From an uncultured Actinomyces sp. (lineage in GTDB: Bacteria > Actinomycetota > Actinomycetes > Actinomycetales > Actinomycetaceae), in assembly GCA_915069725.1 (NCBI GenBank), contig CAJZFF010000012.1, positions 1 through 12,843 of the forward strand: a stretch of DNA of 12,843 nucleotides. Reading direction: 5' to 3'. The notes under the pieces were generated by a model. The model saw only the letters and a list, made by a program, of their open reading frames with translations, was not told where the DNA came from and did no database searches. Position 1 is the first letter of the stretch. Every line of letters begins with the position of its first letter. Both the position numbers and the translations under genes were made by a program. This document shows, piece after piece, positions 1 through 8,708 of the stretch.

Positions 1-1405
1 GGCTGCAGCCGAGCTCCTCCGCCAGACGGCAGACGACCCAGGTGCCCAGCACGTTGTTCTCCACGGCCTCACGGGCGTTGTCCTCCATGAGCGGCACGTG
101 CTTGTGGGCAGCCGCGTGGAAGACGACCTTGGGCCGGTACCGCTGGAAGCAGTCGCGGACGATGCGCTCGTTGGTCACTGAGCCGATGACGACCGAGAGC
201 GTCACCCCCAGCTCGGTTGCCTTGGGCTGCATCTCGTGGAGCAGCTCGTAGGCCGTGTTCTCGTAGACGTCGAAGATGATGATCTGGCTGGGCCGGGCCT
301 CGATGAGCTGACGGACCAGCTCAGAGCCGATGGAGCCACCACCGCCGGTGACCAGGACGACCTGGTCGCGCACGTACCCCATCCCTGTGGAGTCGAAGGC
401 AACCTCGTCACGGGAGAGCAGCTCGGAGATCTCGACCTCCCGCAGTGCGATCCGCCCGTTATCCTGCTGGGCCAGGTCCCGTACGTTCGGGAGGGTGAGG
501 ATCCTCAGGCCCGTTGTCAGGCAGATGGACAGGATGCGCTGACGCTCGGAGGCCAGCGCCGAGGGGCAGGCCAGGACGATCTGCTCGGCCCGGCACTCCT
601 GGGCGATGCGGGGGATGTCGTCACACGCGCCGTAGACCTTGACGCCGTGGACGTGGCGACCGTGCTTGGTCATGTCGTCGTCGACCAGGGCCACCGGTTC
701 TCCGCACATGTCCTCGTCCCCCAGGTGCATGCGCTTGATGGTCAGAGAACCGGTCTGCCCGGCTCCCACGATGAGGGTACGGGGCCGGGGACCCGGCTCG
801 CCTGCGCGAGCGCTGCGCTGGGCGCGGCTGTGCCACAGCGCCCGGACGGCGAGGCGAGTCCCCGCGGTCATGATGACGAGCAGCGCCCAGGCCATGACGT
901 AGGAACGCACGGACAGCCCACCATCGAAGGCCAGGGAGAAGAGCAGATCGCCGCAGATCGAGCCGACGACGGTCGCGTACAGAATCCTCAGCGCCTCCGC
1001 CATCGAGGCGTAGCGCCACAGGCTGTTGTACATCTTGAAAGTGGCGAAGACGCCCACGTTGACGATCCCGAGCACCCCGACGGCAAGGAGGCCGCCGGTC
1101 GCCCCCGTGGCGGTCGCCCACTTCGTGGTCCCCCAGGCCGCGGAGTACAGCGCCACGTACGTGGCCAGGAAGTCGACGAGCATCAGGGCGACCGGCTCGA
1201 GCCGGCACAGGGCGAAGCCTCCCCGCTGCGCGCCGCAGTCCGACGGTCTCACGGGCGCTGAGCCCGGTGCCGAAGGGGCGCCCGCGGTGGCACCCCCCGG
1301 CACTGCGAGGGATCGTGCGGGCTGAGGCGCGCCAGGGCGGCTCACCTCGGTACTGCGCTCATCACGGCCAGTGGTGCCATGGGAGTCCTGCCGTGCATCA
1401 GCCAT
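1..1405 (-). CDS. Membrane nucleoside-diphosphate-sugar 4,6-dehydratase/epimerase, CapD/FlaA1/WbpM type (3' end beyond window)
   Basis: This family makes modified UDP-sugars for surface polysaccharide at the cytoplasmic face of the membrane. About 468 residues are visible and the C-terminus lies off the left edge. Reading the minus strand: residues 1-70 are a Pro/Ala/Gly-rich, probably disordered leader; four hydrophobic segments lie at about 72-90, 103-123, 142-160 and 168-186; a first Rossmann motif GAGQTG is at 214-219; the catalytic short-chain-dehydrogenase domain begins with VLVTGGGGSIGSEL (glycines from 354); and the family signature HAAAHKHVPLMEDN starts at residue 430. The SxxxK part of the active site is outside the window. 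The start ATG (1403-1405) is the first possible start after an in-frame TGA, with GGAG 11 nt upstream. It lies 540 bp downstream of the Wzz-like gene on the same strand, so it may have its own promoter. The family is certain; the exact sugar substrate cannot be told. Confidence 0.93.
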   Translation of the reverse strand, partial: MADARQDSHGTTGRDERSTEVSRPGAPQPARSLAVPGGATAGAPSAPGSAPVRPSDCGAQRGGFALCRLEPVALMLVDFLATYVALYSAAWGTTKWATATGATGGLLAVGVLGIVNVGVFATFKMYNSLWRYASMAEALRILYATVVGSICGDLLFSLAFDGGLSVRSYVMAWALLVIMTAGTRLAVRALWHSRAQRSARAGEPGPRPRTLIVGAGQTGSLTIKRMHLGDEDMCGEPVALVDDDMTKHGRHVHGVKVYGACDDIPRIAQECRAEQIVLACPSALASERQRILSICLTTGLRILTLPNVRDLAQQDNGRIALREVEISELLSRDEVAFDSTGMGYVRDQVVLVTGGGGSIGSELVRQLIEARPSQIIIFDVYENTAYELLHEMQPKATELGVTLSVVIGSVTNERIVRDCFQRYRPKVVFHAAAHKHVPLMEDNAREAVENNVLGTWVVCRLAEELGCS

Positions 1406-1945
1406 GAGTCGTCACGCTCCATTGAGCCTGCTGAGGAGCATGGGACACACCGCCTGAGAGTGAGGAACTCCGATCAAGCGTTTGACGCTGGCTGGAGCGA
1501 CAGATTTCAAATGTCATCAGGATTTCAATCTGTATATGGGCGAGCAGGTTTCACTGCTTCGCGGGACGGACTTGGGGATGCGGCTCCTACTGCTCAACAG
1601 GAGGAAACGGCACAGAAAAGGGCATACGGAACCCATTGAACCATCACTATTAGATTCCGTATTTAATGCTCAGCATTAATCTAACACCAAGAGTCACCGA
1701 TTGGAAGATTTTGGTGAGATCATACGTCAATCATCGTTTACCAACAGATCCACTTCGGTGCAATGGTATAAATCCACAGGCCGCTGAACCCGAGAGCCTG
1801 AAGCGTCAAGATTCATTACAGCAGGAACCCGGAGCGCACACCCCGCCGACTAACGTCAGTGCCGCCGCAAGGTAACATTTAAATAAATATCCTTGACGTC
1901 ACGACTCGACTCTCTGCGCACGTGCCGCGCGCTGAGAAAGAAGGG
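1406..1945. other. 540-bp AT-rich intergenic region between the dehydratase and Wzz-like genes
   Basis: I see no convincing gene here; the short open frames lack family features and start signals. Much of the stretch, roughly 1490-1920, is clearly AT-richer than the genes on both sides. It holds a perfect 8-bp-arm palindrome (1663-1679) and, at 1503-1510 and 1521-1528, two direct copies of GATTTCAA spaced 18 bp apart. The length suggests a separate promoter or regulatory region for the dehydratase gene, or the scar of a lost gene. I could not pick a convincing -35/-10 pair. Confidence 0.55.
1663..1679. repeat. Perfect palindrome TTAATGCT-C-AGCATTAA
   Basis: Eight-base arms flank a single central C. 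A further inverted pair, TAGATT (1651-1656) and AATCTA (1678-1683), nests around it. The dyad lies about 260 bp upstream of the dehydratase start codon and about 265 bp downstream of the Wzz-like stop. The shape fits an operator for a dimeric regulator, but no regulator gene is visible in the window. Confidence 0.5.
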
Positions 1946-3289
1946 TTAGACGGTTGCGCTCTCCGCATGAGTGACGCCGGCCTGGACACTCCGACTACCG
2001 CGCCCGGGATCGGACACGTTGGTAAGCACCACGCCGAGCATGTGCCCGCCTCCCTGCCCCACAGCCAGCGCCGCCTCGCGAAGCTCTTCGGCAGACGTGC
2101 GCCCGGCTCGCGCCACGAGGAGGACTCCACCGGCATACTCGGCCAGCACCACGGCGTCGGTGAAACGGCACACCGGAGGCGCATCGATAATCACGATGCG
2201 GTCTGCGGCCAGATGATGCAGGAGGTCGCTCATGTTGCGGCCGCCGAGCAGCTCAGAGGGGTTCCCGGGCATGTCGCCGGCAGGCAGGAGCTCCAGACCC
2301 GGCACCTCGCCTTCGACCAGGACCTGGCTGAGACGAGCCGTCCCGACCAGGACCTCCGCGAGTCCTGGGGCGCCCGGGGCGCCGACAGCACTTGGCGAGC
2401 GCAGGTCTCCCCCGACCAAGACGACCCGATGACCGGACAGAGCCAGGACCCGCGCCAGGCCGGCAGCCGTCGTCGAGGCCCCTTCCCGCGGACCAGCAGA
2501 GGTGACGACCACGACCTGCCGAGCCCCGTGAGACAGGGCGTGAAGCACATTGGTGCGAGTGGCCCGAAGCCGCTCCTCGACCTCCGTCTGCGCACCACGC
2601 CCCAGTCGCAGAGGCGAAGGATCCTTCGGCAGGACACCGAGCACGGGCGCCGACAGGGCCTTGCGCACATCCTCAGGTCCCTTGAGGCTCTTATCGAGCA
2701 GCTCCTGGACGAGAATCCACACGTACCCCAGAACCAGCCCGGCCAGCAGCCCCACCCCCACGCAGGTGACCAGGGCCGGGGACCGAGTGGCACTCACCAG
2801 CTCGGCGGAGGACAGCAGGGAGATCTTCACCGGAGAATCACTGCCCTCCAGCTCAGTCACCTCTTCGGCCGTCTGACGGACGACCTCATCGGCCAGAACC
2901 TGAGCCTGACGCGAGGTGGAGGCCTCCACGGAGACCTGCACCGACACGGTCTCAGGCGTCCGCGTCGCCGACACCGAGGAGGCCAGCTCCTCCGGGGTGA
3001 CATCCAGCTTGAGGGACTCGATCACGCGCTGGGCGACCGCCTCCGAGGTGAAGACCGGAACGGCGGACTCGGCCTTCAAGTCGGCGAGCTGTGCCGCGTT
3101 GTAGTGGGACTGCGTGTTCAGCCCCGGGTCCCCACCCACCTCCACGTGCAGGTAGGCCTGAGCCGTCGCCGTATAGGAACTCGGCGTCACGAAAGCGAAC
3201 GCTACTGACAAAAGTACGCAGATCACGATCGCCAGCGCGAGAGATCCGAAACGTCGACGAGTTAGATGAAGAAGGTCCTCGAGCGTCAT
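1946..3289 (-). CDS. Wzz-type polysaccharide chain-length regulator fused to a BY-kinase-like ATPase domain with degenerate P-loop
   Basis: Such proteins control polymer length and export of capsule-type polysaccharide at the membrane. Numbering here is from the upstream ATG at 3307. The N-terminal Wzz domain is MTLEDLLHLTRRRFGSL followed by a membrane helix (about 21-40), an outside segment of about 135 residues, and a second helix (about 177-200). The cytoplasmic kinase-like domain follows. Its P-loop reads SAGPREGASTTA at 270-281, with Ala277 where the family has the ATP-binding lysine (usual GEGKS/T). The A' motif is VLVGGDLRSP (296-305) and Walker B is IVIIDAPPV (371-379). The C-terminal tail has no tyrosine cluster. 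I prefer the ATG at 3287-3289 because AGGTGG lies 7 nt upstream; 3307 and 3295 are in-frame alternatives. The gene follows the ATP-grasp gene after an AT-rich 257-bp gap with no clear promoter. Confidence 0.9.
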   Translation of the reverse strand: MTLEDLLHLTRRRFGSLALAIVICVLLSVAFAFVTPSSYTATAQAYLHVEVGGDPGLNTQSHYNAAQLADLKAESAVPVFTSEAVAQRVIESLKLDVTPEELASSVSATRTPETVSVQVSVEASTSRQAQVLADEVVRQTAEEVTELEGSDSPVKISLLSSAELVSATRSPALVTCVGVGLLAGLVLGYVWILVQELLDKSLKGPEDVRKALSAPVLGVLPKDPSPLRLGRGAQTEVEERLRATRTNVLHALSHGARQVVVVTSAGPREGASTTAAGLARVLALSGHRVVLVGGDLRSPSAVGAPGAPGLAEVLVGTARLSQVLVEGEVPGLELLPAGDMPGNPSELLGGRNMSDLLHHLAADRIVIIDAPPVCRFTDAVVLAEYAGGVLLVARAGRTSAEELREAALAVGQGGGHMLGVVLTNVSDPGRGSRSVQAGVTHAESATV

Positions 3290-3546
3290 CCGCATACCAC
3301 CTGTCATTATTCAGGACTGATAGGACACAGCACTCACCAACATGAAGCAACAGTCAGGAAACCCCACGAAGGAGCGCCAGAATTAATGACACAGACAGTA
3401 ACACGCAAGAGCCCGAAGAGGGCAAGTAACCGACGGATTTAATGAGAAAGCCCTCATGCACATCGAGAGACTTGAGAGGTCTCACTCACCGAGCACGACG
3501 ATCTTCGTAGAAAATCTACAGACACCATCCCCTGAGTGTTAAACCA

Positions 3547-4488
3547 TCACAGTATGACACCCTTGAACGACTTCTTCTCGGGAAGGACGATTCGATCACC
3601 GAATATACGGTTGTAGCGAGCGGGAGCAAATTCAGACAACCCATCGGCATCGGTGAAGGTGATCTCACCGAAGTAGACGCGTCCCCGCACCTCATAGAAG
3701 TCAATGCGCGCGCAGGCAAACCCCTTCCCGAGCCTGCTGGCCAGCTGGAGCATGGTCTCCAGGCCGCTCGGCGGGGGAACGTCCGGGGCGCGAACAGCCT
3801 CGCAGGTGTACTCGAAGGGGGCTCGGGTCCAGTCCGGCAGGTAAGTCCCCCGCATCGCGCGCCCCGCACGCCTGTCCACAGTGAAGGCGAACTGGACGAC
3901 GCCGTCGAACACCATGAACTTGTAGTCCCGCAGCCCCCCTGTGCCATCACGCAGGAAGCGCTCGCACACGATGCGCGGCTCGCAGTACTCGTAGTGCAGC
4001 TCGAAGCCGCCCTTCATCGCCTGACGCAGGCCGAGCCACTCCCCGAGGCGTCGACGGGCCCACTCCTCATCAAGAGCGCTCTTGTTCGGCACGAGGATGT
4101 TCCACCCCGAGCCGTGCGTGGCTTTGAGCGCGAAGCTGCTCGGCAGGGAGGCGAAGTCGATCTCGTCAGGCGAGTCCCACACACCCAGCAGGGGTACGAG
4201 GTACTCCTCCCCCACCGTGTCGGCGACCCACTCGCGCACCAGGAACTTGTCCGCCAGACGCCCTTTGAGGGGTGTGGAGTCATAGAGCTTGAGCCAGTGG
4301 ATCTTCTCAGTCATGGTGCGCGGCGCCTCCAAGTGGCAGGGCCGGCCCTTGAAGAGCCAGTACCAGTGCTTGAGGGCTGCACGGTACTGGGGCGGCGACA
4401 GGTGACAGTTGCGATGGTAGATCGCCTGCTTCAACCACCCCTGAGCCGGCGGGGGAAGAACTGCTTCTGCAGCACCCTTGATACTCAT
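3547..4488 (-). CDS. TupA-like ATP-grasp protein of polysaccharide biosynthesis
   Basis: The 313-residue product fits the ATPgrasp_TupA family, named after Bacillus TupA of teichuronopeptide synthesis. ATP-grasp enzymes form amide or similar bonds via an acyl phosphate. Members are common in capsule and surface-glycan clusters, but the reaction here is unknown. Visible motifs are DKFLVREWV (80-88), the nucleotide-binding stretch FALKATHGSGWN (119-130), KFMVFDG in the middle, and the metal-site region ARIDFYEV (260-267) and FGEITFTDADG (273-283), with Asp263 and Glu275 the likely ligands. There is no signal peptide or membrane helix. The start ATG has AGAGGT about 8 nt upstream. It is the first gene of the right-to-left polysaccharide group after ileS and is separated from ileS by hairpin-rich DNA, so it probably opens a new transcription unit. 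Confidence 0.88.
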   Translation of the reverse strand: MSIKGAAEAVLPPPAQGWLKQAIYHRNCHLSPPQYRAALKHWYWLFKGRPCHLEAPRTMTEKIHWLKLYDSTPLKGRLADKFLVREWVADTVGEEYLVPLLGVWDSPDEIDFASLPSSFALKATHGSGWNILVPNKSALDEEWARRRLGEWLGLRQAMKGGFELHYEYCEPRIVCERFLRDGTGGLRDYKFMVFDGVVQFAFTVDRRAGRAMRGTYLPDWTRAPFEYTCEAVRAPDVPPPSGLETMLQLASRLGKGFACARIDFYEVRGRVYFGEITFTDADGLSEFAPARYNRIFGDRIVLPEKKSFKGVIL

Positions 4489-4558
4489 CGTCCGTACCTC
4501 TCACAACCAAGGCCACCAGCGAGCCTGCTCCAGGGAGAAAGCTGCGCACGACGTTCCC

Positions 4559-4581
4559 CCTACCGCCGTCATGGCGGTAGG
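4559..4581. repeat. Inverted repeat, 9-bp stem CCTACCGCC / GGCGGTAGG, 5-nt loop
   Basis: This perfect hairpin or dyad lies about 70 bp upstream of the TupA-like start codon. It could be an operator or a 5'-UTR structure on the minus-strand transcript. It has no U-tract, so a terminator role is unlikely. Confidence 0.5.
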
Positions 4582-4629
4582 AAGCATGCGACCGGGAGAC
4601 GGGAGAGGCGAACCGCGGGAGGAGGAGCA

Positions 4630-4665
4630 CCGTTGCTCAACCAGGTCCTGGTGGCTGAGCAACGG
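4630..4665. repeat. Inverted repeat, 10-bp stem CCGTTGCTCA / TGAGCAACGG with nested inner dyad
   Basis: The 16-nt interior contains its own inverted pair ACCAGG-T-CCTGGT (4640-4652), so two alternative or stacked foldings are possible. It lies about 145 bp upstream of the TupA-like gene. On the plus strand it is followed by AATTATT, but no plus-strand gene reads into it. It is either a regulatory dyad or a leader hairpin. Confidence 0.5.
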
Positions 4666-4859
4666 AATTATTCTGCATCACACCTCAGGTAATAGGAAAG
4701 TTAACCGACCGACGTGTCGGATCGGCTTCGCGTCGCCGTGTGCAGCACGCCTCCCGGCAGCTCATCACCACGATGACATCACTGGGCTAGGGCGGGAGAA
4801 CCTCAGCTCGTCTCTCTCCCGAGTGACGCACTCCCGGCTCTCCGACCTGGATGCAGGAG

Positions 4860-4900
4860 TGGGGTCGGCCAGACCGAGCTCATCGGTCCGGCCGACCCCA
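4860..4900 (-). terminator. Probable ileS transcription terminator (18-bp stem)
   Basis: The arms 4860-4877 and 4883-4900 are complementary over 18 positions with one mismatch (a possible wobble pair), around the 5-nt loop GCTCA. The stem begins 26 bases beyond the ileS stop codon. A smaller hairpin, GCAGCC-TGTTC-GGCTGC (4905-4921), lies between them. No U-tract follows on the minus strand, so this is a strong-stem, U-poor terminator of the sort often seen in high-GC actinobacteria. Confidence 0.7.
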
Positions 4901-4925
4901 CGACGCAGCCTGTTCGGCTGCTGGG

Positions 4926-7900
4926 TCAGCTCTCCCTTACCTCGGCGACCTTCTCAACCGTGGCGGTGGGCTCCTTCACGGCCGGGTCGGCCACGACGGA
5001 GGCGTCCACGCAGCCGACCTCACGCTTGATGAGGTCCAGGTGGGCACCGGTCCAGGCGTCCTTGTCCTGCGGAACCCTCAGCTCCAGGCGGATCCGGTCC
5101 CCCACGTGCAGGCCGGCGGCCTTGCGCTCGTCCTGGACCAGACGCACTAGGTCGCGGGCCCAGCCCTCGGCCTCCAGGGCGTTGTCGAGGGCGGTGTCCA
5201 GGACCACGAAGGCCCCCGAGGGCAGCATGGTGGCGGCCAGGGAGTCGTCGTCGACCTCGATGCGGGTGGTCAGGGTGAAGGCGGAGTCCTCCGCCTCCAG
5301 GACTACGGGGGCGCCATCGAGCAGGACGTCGTTGAAGCGCACGTCACCGTCCTCGGTGAGCTCCCACTGGCCCGCCTTGACGGCGGCGAAGAGCTTGGAG
5401 GTGAGCTTGCGGACCTCGGGGCTGAAGGCGCGCGGGTTGAGGGCCAGGTCCGTTCGGGCCTCGTAGCCGGCGGACTCGGCGTCCATGACCCGTACCTCCT
5501 TGACGTTGACCTCCTCGGCCACGAGCTCGCGGAAGGGGGCCAGCCCGGCCGGGTCGGCCGTGGCGATGGTCAGGCTGCGCAGCGGCTGGCGCACGCGCAG
5601 CTTCTCGGCCTTGCGCAGGCTCAGGGCGGCCGAGACCGCGGCTCGGGCCTCATCCATGGCTGCCACGAGCTCGGCGTTGGCGACGTGGCCGGGCAGCACG
5701 GGCCAGTCGGTCAGGTGCACGGAGCGCCCACCGGTCAGGCCCCGCCAGATCTCCTCGCTCACCAGCGGCGCCAGCGGCGCCATGACCTCGGTGAGCACCC
5801 TCAGCACGGTGGCCAGGGTGTCGAAGGCGGCCGTCTCGCCGTCGGTGAAGCGCTGACGCGAGGTGCGCAGGTACCAGTTGGTGAGCACGTCGAGGAAGTC
5901 ACGGATCGTGGCGCAGGCCCCGGTGATGTCGTAGCCGTCCATCTGGGCGGCCACCGTCTCGGTCAGGTCCTTGGTACGGGCCAGGACGTAGCGGTCCATG
6001 ACGTGCAGGCCGCCGTGCTTGGCGAACAGGCTCGCGTCGTCCAGGTCGACGCCACTCGTGACGTAGCCGGACTGACCCACCTGGCCCGCGTAGAGGGCGA
6101 AGAAGTACCAGGTGTTCCACAGCGGCAGCACCACCTGGCGCACGGTGTCGCGGATGGCCTTGTCGGTCACCACGAGGTTGCCTCCGCGCATGACCGGCGC
6201 CGAGAGCAGGAACCAGCGCATGGCGTCGGCCCCGTCGCGGTCGAAGACCATGGAGACGTCCGGGTAGTTGCGCAGCGACTTGCTCATCTTCGCCCCGTCG
6301 TTGCCCAGGAGGATGCCGTGGGAGACGCAGGAGGTGAAGGCGGGCCGGTCGAACAGCGCGGTGGCCAGCACGTGCAGGGTGTAGAACCAACCGCGGGTCT
6401 GGCCGATGTACTCCACGATGAAGTCGCCCGGGTAGTGCGACTCGAACCACTCGACGTTCTCGAAGGGGTAGTGCACCTGGGCGAAGGGCATGGAGCCGGA
6501 CTCGAACCAGCAGTCCAGGACGTCGGGGATGCGGCGCATCATGGACTTGCCCGTGGGGTCGTCGGGGTTGGGCCGCACGAGGGTGTCGATGAAGGGGCGG
6601 TGCAGGTCGGTGACCTTCACGCCGAAGTCGCGCTCGAGCTCGGCGTAGGAGCCGTAGACGTCGGTGCGCGGGTAGTCGGGGTTGTCGCTGACCCACACCG
6701 GGATGGGCGCGCCCCAGAAGCGGTTGCGGGAGATCGACCAGTCGCGCGCGTTCGCCAGCCACTTGCCGAAGATGCCGTCCTTGATGTGGCCGGGGTACCA
6801 GTCGATGTCCTGGTTGAGCTCGACCATGCGGTCGCGGATCGCCGAGACGCGCACGAACCAGGAGGAGACCGCCTTGTAGATGAGCGGCTTGCGGCAGCGC
6901 CAGCAGTGCGGGTAGGAGTGCACGTAGGAGGCCTGGCGCACCAGGACGGCGCGCCGGCTCTCGTCGCGGCGGGCCAGGGGGCCGGTGCCGTCGCGCAGGT
7001 CGGCGACGATGGGCTTGTTGGCCTCGAAGACCTGCAGCCCGGCGTAGTCGCGTATCTCCTCGGTCAGGCAGCCGCCGTCGTCGACGGGCACGACCGTCTC
7101 GATGCCGGCCTCGGAGCAGGCGATCATGTCGTCCTCACCGAAGGCCGAGGCCATGTGCACCAGGCCGGTTCCGTCGGAGGTGGTCACGAAGTCGGCGGCG
7201 ATGATCGTCCAGGCGTTCGGCCCGGGGGCGGCGCCCTCGGCCCGGTGGGCGGCGTCGTCGAAGTAGTCGAAGATCGGGTGGTAGCGCCGCCCCACCAGGT
7301 CGGCCCCGGTGCAGGTGGCCAGCACCTGCGGGTCCTCGCCGAGCTCGCGGGCGTAGGCGCCCAGCAGGTCCTTCGCGATGACGACGTCCTGGCCGGCCAC
7401 CGGCGAGTCGAGGTCCTCATCGACGTGGACGGTCACGTACTCCACGTCGGGCCCCACGGCGATGGCCACGTTGGAGGGCAGCGTCCAGGGCGTGGTGGTC
7501 CAGATGAGGACCAGCTCGGGGCGCTCGGCGCCCTGGCGCAGCGGCTCCTCCAGGCGCAGGCCCACCGTGACCGTGTTGTCCTGGCGGTCCTGGTAGACGT
7601 CGTCGTCCATCTTGAGCTCGTGGTTGCTCAAGGGGGTGCGGTCGTGCCAGCAGTAGGGCAGGACGCGGTAGCCCTGGTAGGCCAGACCCTTGTCCCACAG
7701 CTGCTTGAAGGCCCACAGCACCGACTCCATGTAGTCGGGGTCGAGGGTCTTGTAGTCGTTGTCGAAGTCGACCCAGCGGGCCTGGCGGGTGACGTAGTCC
7801 TCCCACTCCTTGGTGTAGCGCAGGACGGAGCTACGGCACTCCTCGTTGAACTTCTCGATGCCGATGCCGCCGGGGCGGGTGATCTCGGTGACGTCGTCGA

Positions 7901-8285
7901 TGCCGAGCAGGCGCTGGGCCTCGAGCTCGGCGGGCAGGCCGTGGGTGTCCCAGCCGAAGCGGCGCTCGACGCGCTTGCCGCGCTGGGTCTGGTAGCGCCC
8001 GACGGCGTCCTTGACGTATCCGGTCAGCAGGTGGCCGTAGTGGGGCAGGCCGTTGGCGAAGGGCGGGCCGTCGTAGAAGACGAACTCGTCGCAGGGCTCG
8101 CCGCGGTTGTCGATGGAGGCCTGGAAGGTGCCGTCGGCCTTCCAGTAGGCCAGGACGTCCTCCTCGATGGCGGGGAAGGAGGGCGAGGGGTCGATCTGCT
8201 CCCCCGGGCGGTGCAGGGGGTAGAAGGCGGCGCCGGTCGGCTCGCTGCCGTCGGCGGTGGTGCTGTCAGCCATCTTCTCAGCCAT
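4926..8285 (-). CDS. ileS: Isoleucyl-tRNA synthetase, eukaryote-like type II
   Basis: The enzyme charges tRNA-Ile with isoleucine in the cytoplasm and edits mischarged valine. The 1119-residue product has a class I catalytic core with the HIGH motif as HYGH (82-85, in [13 protein letters not shown]) and KMSKS at 666-670 (in [10 protein letters not shown]). A CP1 editing insertion lies between them, with a CWRC pair at Cys461/Cys464 near its end, followed by the anticodon-binding C-terminal half. [12 protein letters not shown] and the overall layout fit the type II group found in actinobacteria and eukaryotes. I place the start at ATG 8283-8285 (MAEKMADS). The open frame runs upstream through the T-box leader to 8453, which is not coding. 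GTG at 8304-8306, after AGGAAC, is a possible alternative start. The gene is probably monocistronic, with a T-box upstream and a terminator downstream. Confidence 0.97.
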   Translation of the reverse strand: MAEKMADSTTADGSEPTGAAFYPLHRPGEQIDPSPSFPAIEEDVLAYWKADGTFQASIDNRGEPCDEFVFYDGPPFANGLPHYGHLLTGYVKDAVGRYQTQRGKRVERRFGWDTHGLPAELEAQRLLGIDDVTEITRPGGIGIEKFNEECRSSVLRYTKEWEDYVTRQARWVDFDNDYKTLDPDYMESVLWAFKQLWDKGLAYQGYRVLPYCWHDRTPLSNHELKMDDDVYQDRQDNTVTVGLRLEEPLRQGAERPELVLIWTTTPWTLPSNVAIAVGPDVEYVTVHVDEDLDSPVAGQDVVIAKDLLGAYARELGEDPQVLATCTGADLVGRRYHPIFDYFDDAAHRAEGAAPGPNAWTIIAADFVTTSDGTGLVHMASAFGEDDMIACSEAGIETVVPVDDGGCLTEEIRDYAGLQVFEANKPIVADLRDGTGPLARRDESRRAVLVRQASYVHSYPHCWRCRKPLIYKAVSSWFVRVSAIRDRMVELNQDIDWYPGHIKDGIFGKWLANARDWSISRNRFWGAPIPVWVSDNPDYPRTDVYGSYAELERDFGVKVTDLHRPFIDTLVRPNPDDPTGKSMMRRIPDVLDCWFESGSMPFAQVHYPFENVEWFESHYPGDFIVEYIGQTRGWFYTLHVLATALFDRPAFTSCVSHGILLGNDGAKMSKSLRNYPDVSMVFDRDGADAMRWFLLSAPVMRGGNLVVTDKAIRDTVRQVVLPLWNTWYFFALYAGQVGQSGYVTSGVDLDDASLFAKHGGLHVMDRYVLARTKDLTETVAAQMDGYDITGACATIRDFLDVLTNWYLRTSRQRFTDGETAAFDTLATVLRVLTEVMAPLAPLVSEEIWRGLTGGRSVHLTDWPVLPGHVANAELVAAMDEARAAVSAALSLRKAEKLRVRQPLRSLTIATADPAGLAPFRELVAEEVNVKEVRVMDAESAGYEARTDLALNPRAFSPEVRKLTSKLFAAVKAGQWELTEDGDVRFNDVLLDGAPVVLEAEDSAFTLTTRIEVDDDSLAATMLPSGAFVVLDTALDNALEAEGWARDLVRLVQDERKAAGLHVGDRIRLELRVPQDKDAWTGAHLDLIKREVGCVDASVVADPAVKEPTATVEKVAEVRES

Positions 8286-8384
8286 CGCGGTGTGCTCTCG
8301 TCTCACTCGTTCCTGCCGCCTCGGGCGGGTGCCCGGGGCCTGACGAGGACGACGTCGGCTCCCGACCGGGACTGGTGCCCGGCT

Positions 8385-8577
8385 GGTGCCGCACCGCGGT
8401 ACCACCTCGCTTGCCGTGCTGCATGCCCCGACGGGGACGGCGTGCACGACCACTTCGTTTCCAGCTGTGACGGGCTGTCCCGTCCGGTTCTACTGCGGGC
8501 CGACGGCGCTGGTGCGCCGAGGTCCGGTTCTTCCGGAGGCTCGCCGGTGATGGCCGGGTCGGTGCCTTTGCTCCGGG
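8385..8577 (-). ncRNA. T-box riboswitch of ileS, actinobacterial short-Stem-I type
   Basis: The T-box senses uncharged tRNA-Ile and controls ileS. The T-box sequence GAGGTGGTACCGCGG (8394-8408) is close to the consensus AGGGTGGNACCGCG. Its UGGU (8401-8404) can pair with the ACCA end of tRNA-Ile. A short Stem I, CCGG-CCATCA-CCGG, carries the isoleucine specifier ATC in its loop (8549-8551). It is followed by the nested hairpin CGAG-CC-TCCGG-AAGAA-CCGGA-C-CTCG. A further hairpin (GCCGT/ACGGC with CCCCG/CGGGG inside) precedes the T-box sequence. No terminator with a U-run follows. The known actinobacterial ileS T-boxes have ultrashort Stem I and act on translation, and this leader fits that type. 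Confidence 0.9.
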
Positions 8578-8578
8578 G

Positions 8579-8584
8579 AGTGTA
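8579..8584 (-). promoter_or_regulatory. Likely -10 box of the ileS promoter (TACACT)
   Basis: TACACT fits TANNNT and lies so that transcription would start a few bases later, around 8572-8575. The leader would then begin just before Stem I of the T-box. No good -35 lies at the usual distance. Confidence 0.45.
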
Positions 8585-8708
8585 GTGGGGGGCGTACCGC
8601 CGGGGCCAGTTCACGCCACGGCTTGGCGACGTCATCCTCCCCACACCCGGCGGTGGAATAGCGGCGGCCATCACCTTCCCTCGCCCAGACCCGACCCCAG
8701 CGCTCGCG

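Larger units (their letters stand above)
4489..4925. other. 437-bp intergenic region with three hairpins
   Basis: There is no supportable gene between the TupA-like start codon and the ileS stop. The region holds two perfect inverted repeats (4559-4581 and 4630-4665) on the tupA side and the probable ileS terminator (4860-4900). The promoter of the polysaccharide genes should lie here on the minus strand. AT-rich bits around 4665-4700 are possible, but no -35/-10 pair stands out. Confidence 0.5.

Noticed and set aside
236..1261. 341-codon plus-strand open frame
   Set aside because: The minus strand here encodes a full set of CapD/FlaA1 motifs, so this frame is a shadow.
1922..3208. 428-codon plus-strand open frame
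   Set aside because: It overlaps the Wzz-like gene on the opposite strand; the translation is rich in Arg/His/Gln/Gly without recognisable domains.
3380..3408. TTGCGT-17-TAATTC as a promoter for the Wzz-like gene
   Set aside because: The spacing is right, but the -10 matches only at its first two bases, so it is too weak to call.
5685..8585. 966-codon plus-strand open frame opposite ileS
   Set aside because: It is the antisense shadow of a high-GC gene: low-complexity Val/Gly/Ala/His-rich translation and no family features, while the minus strand is clearly IleRS.
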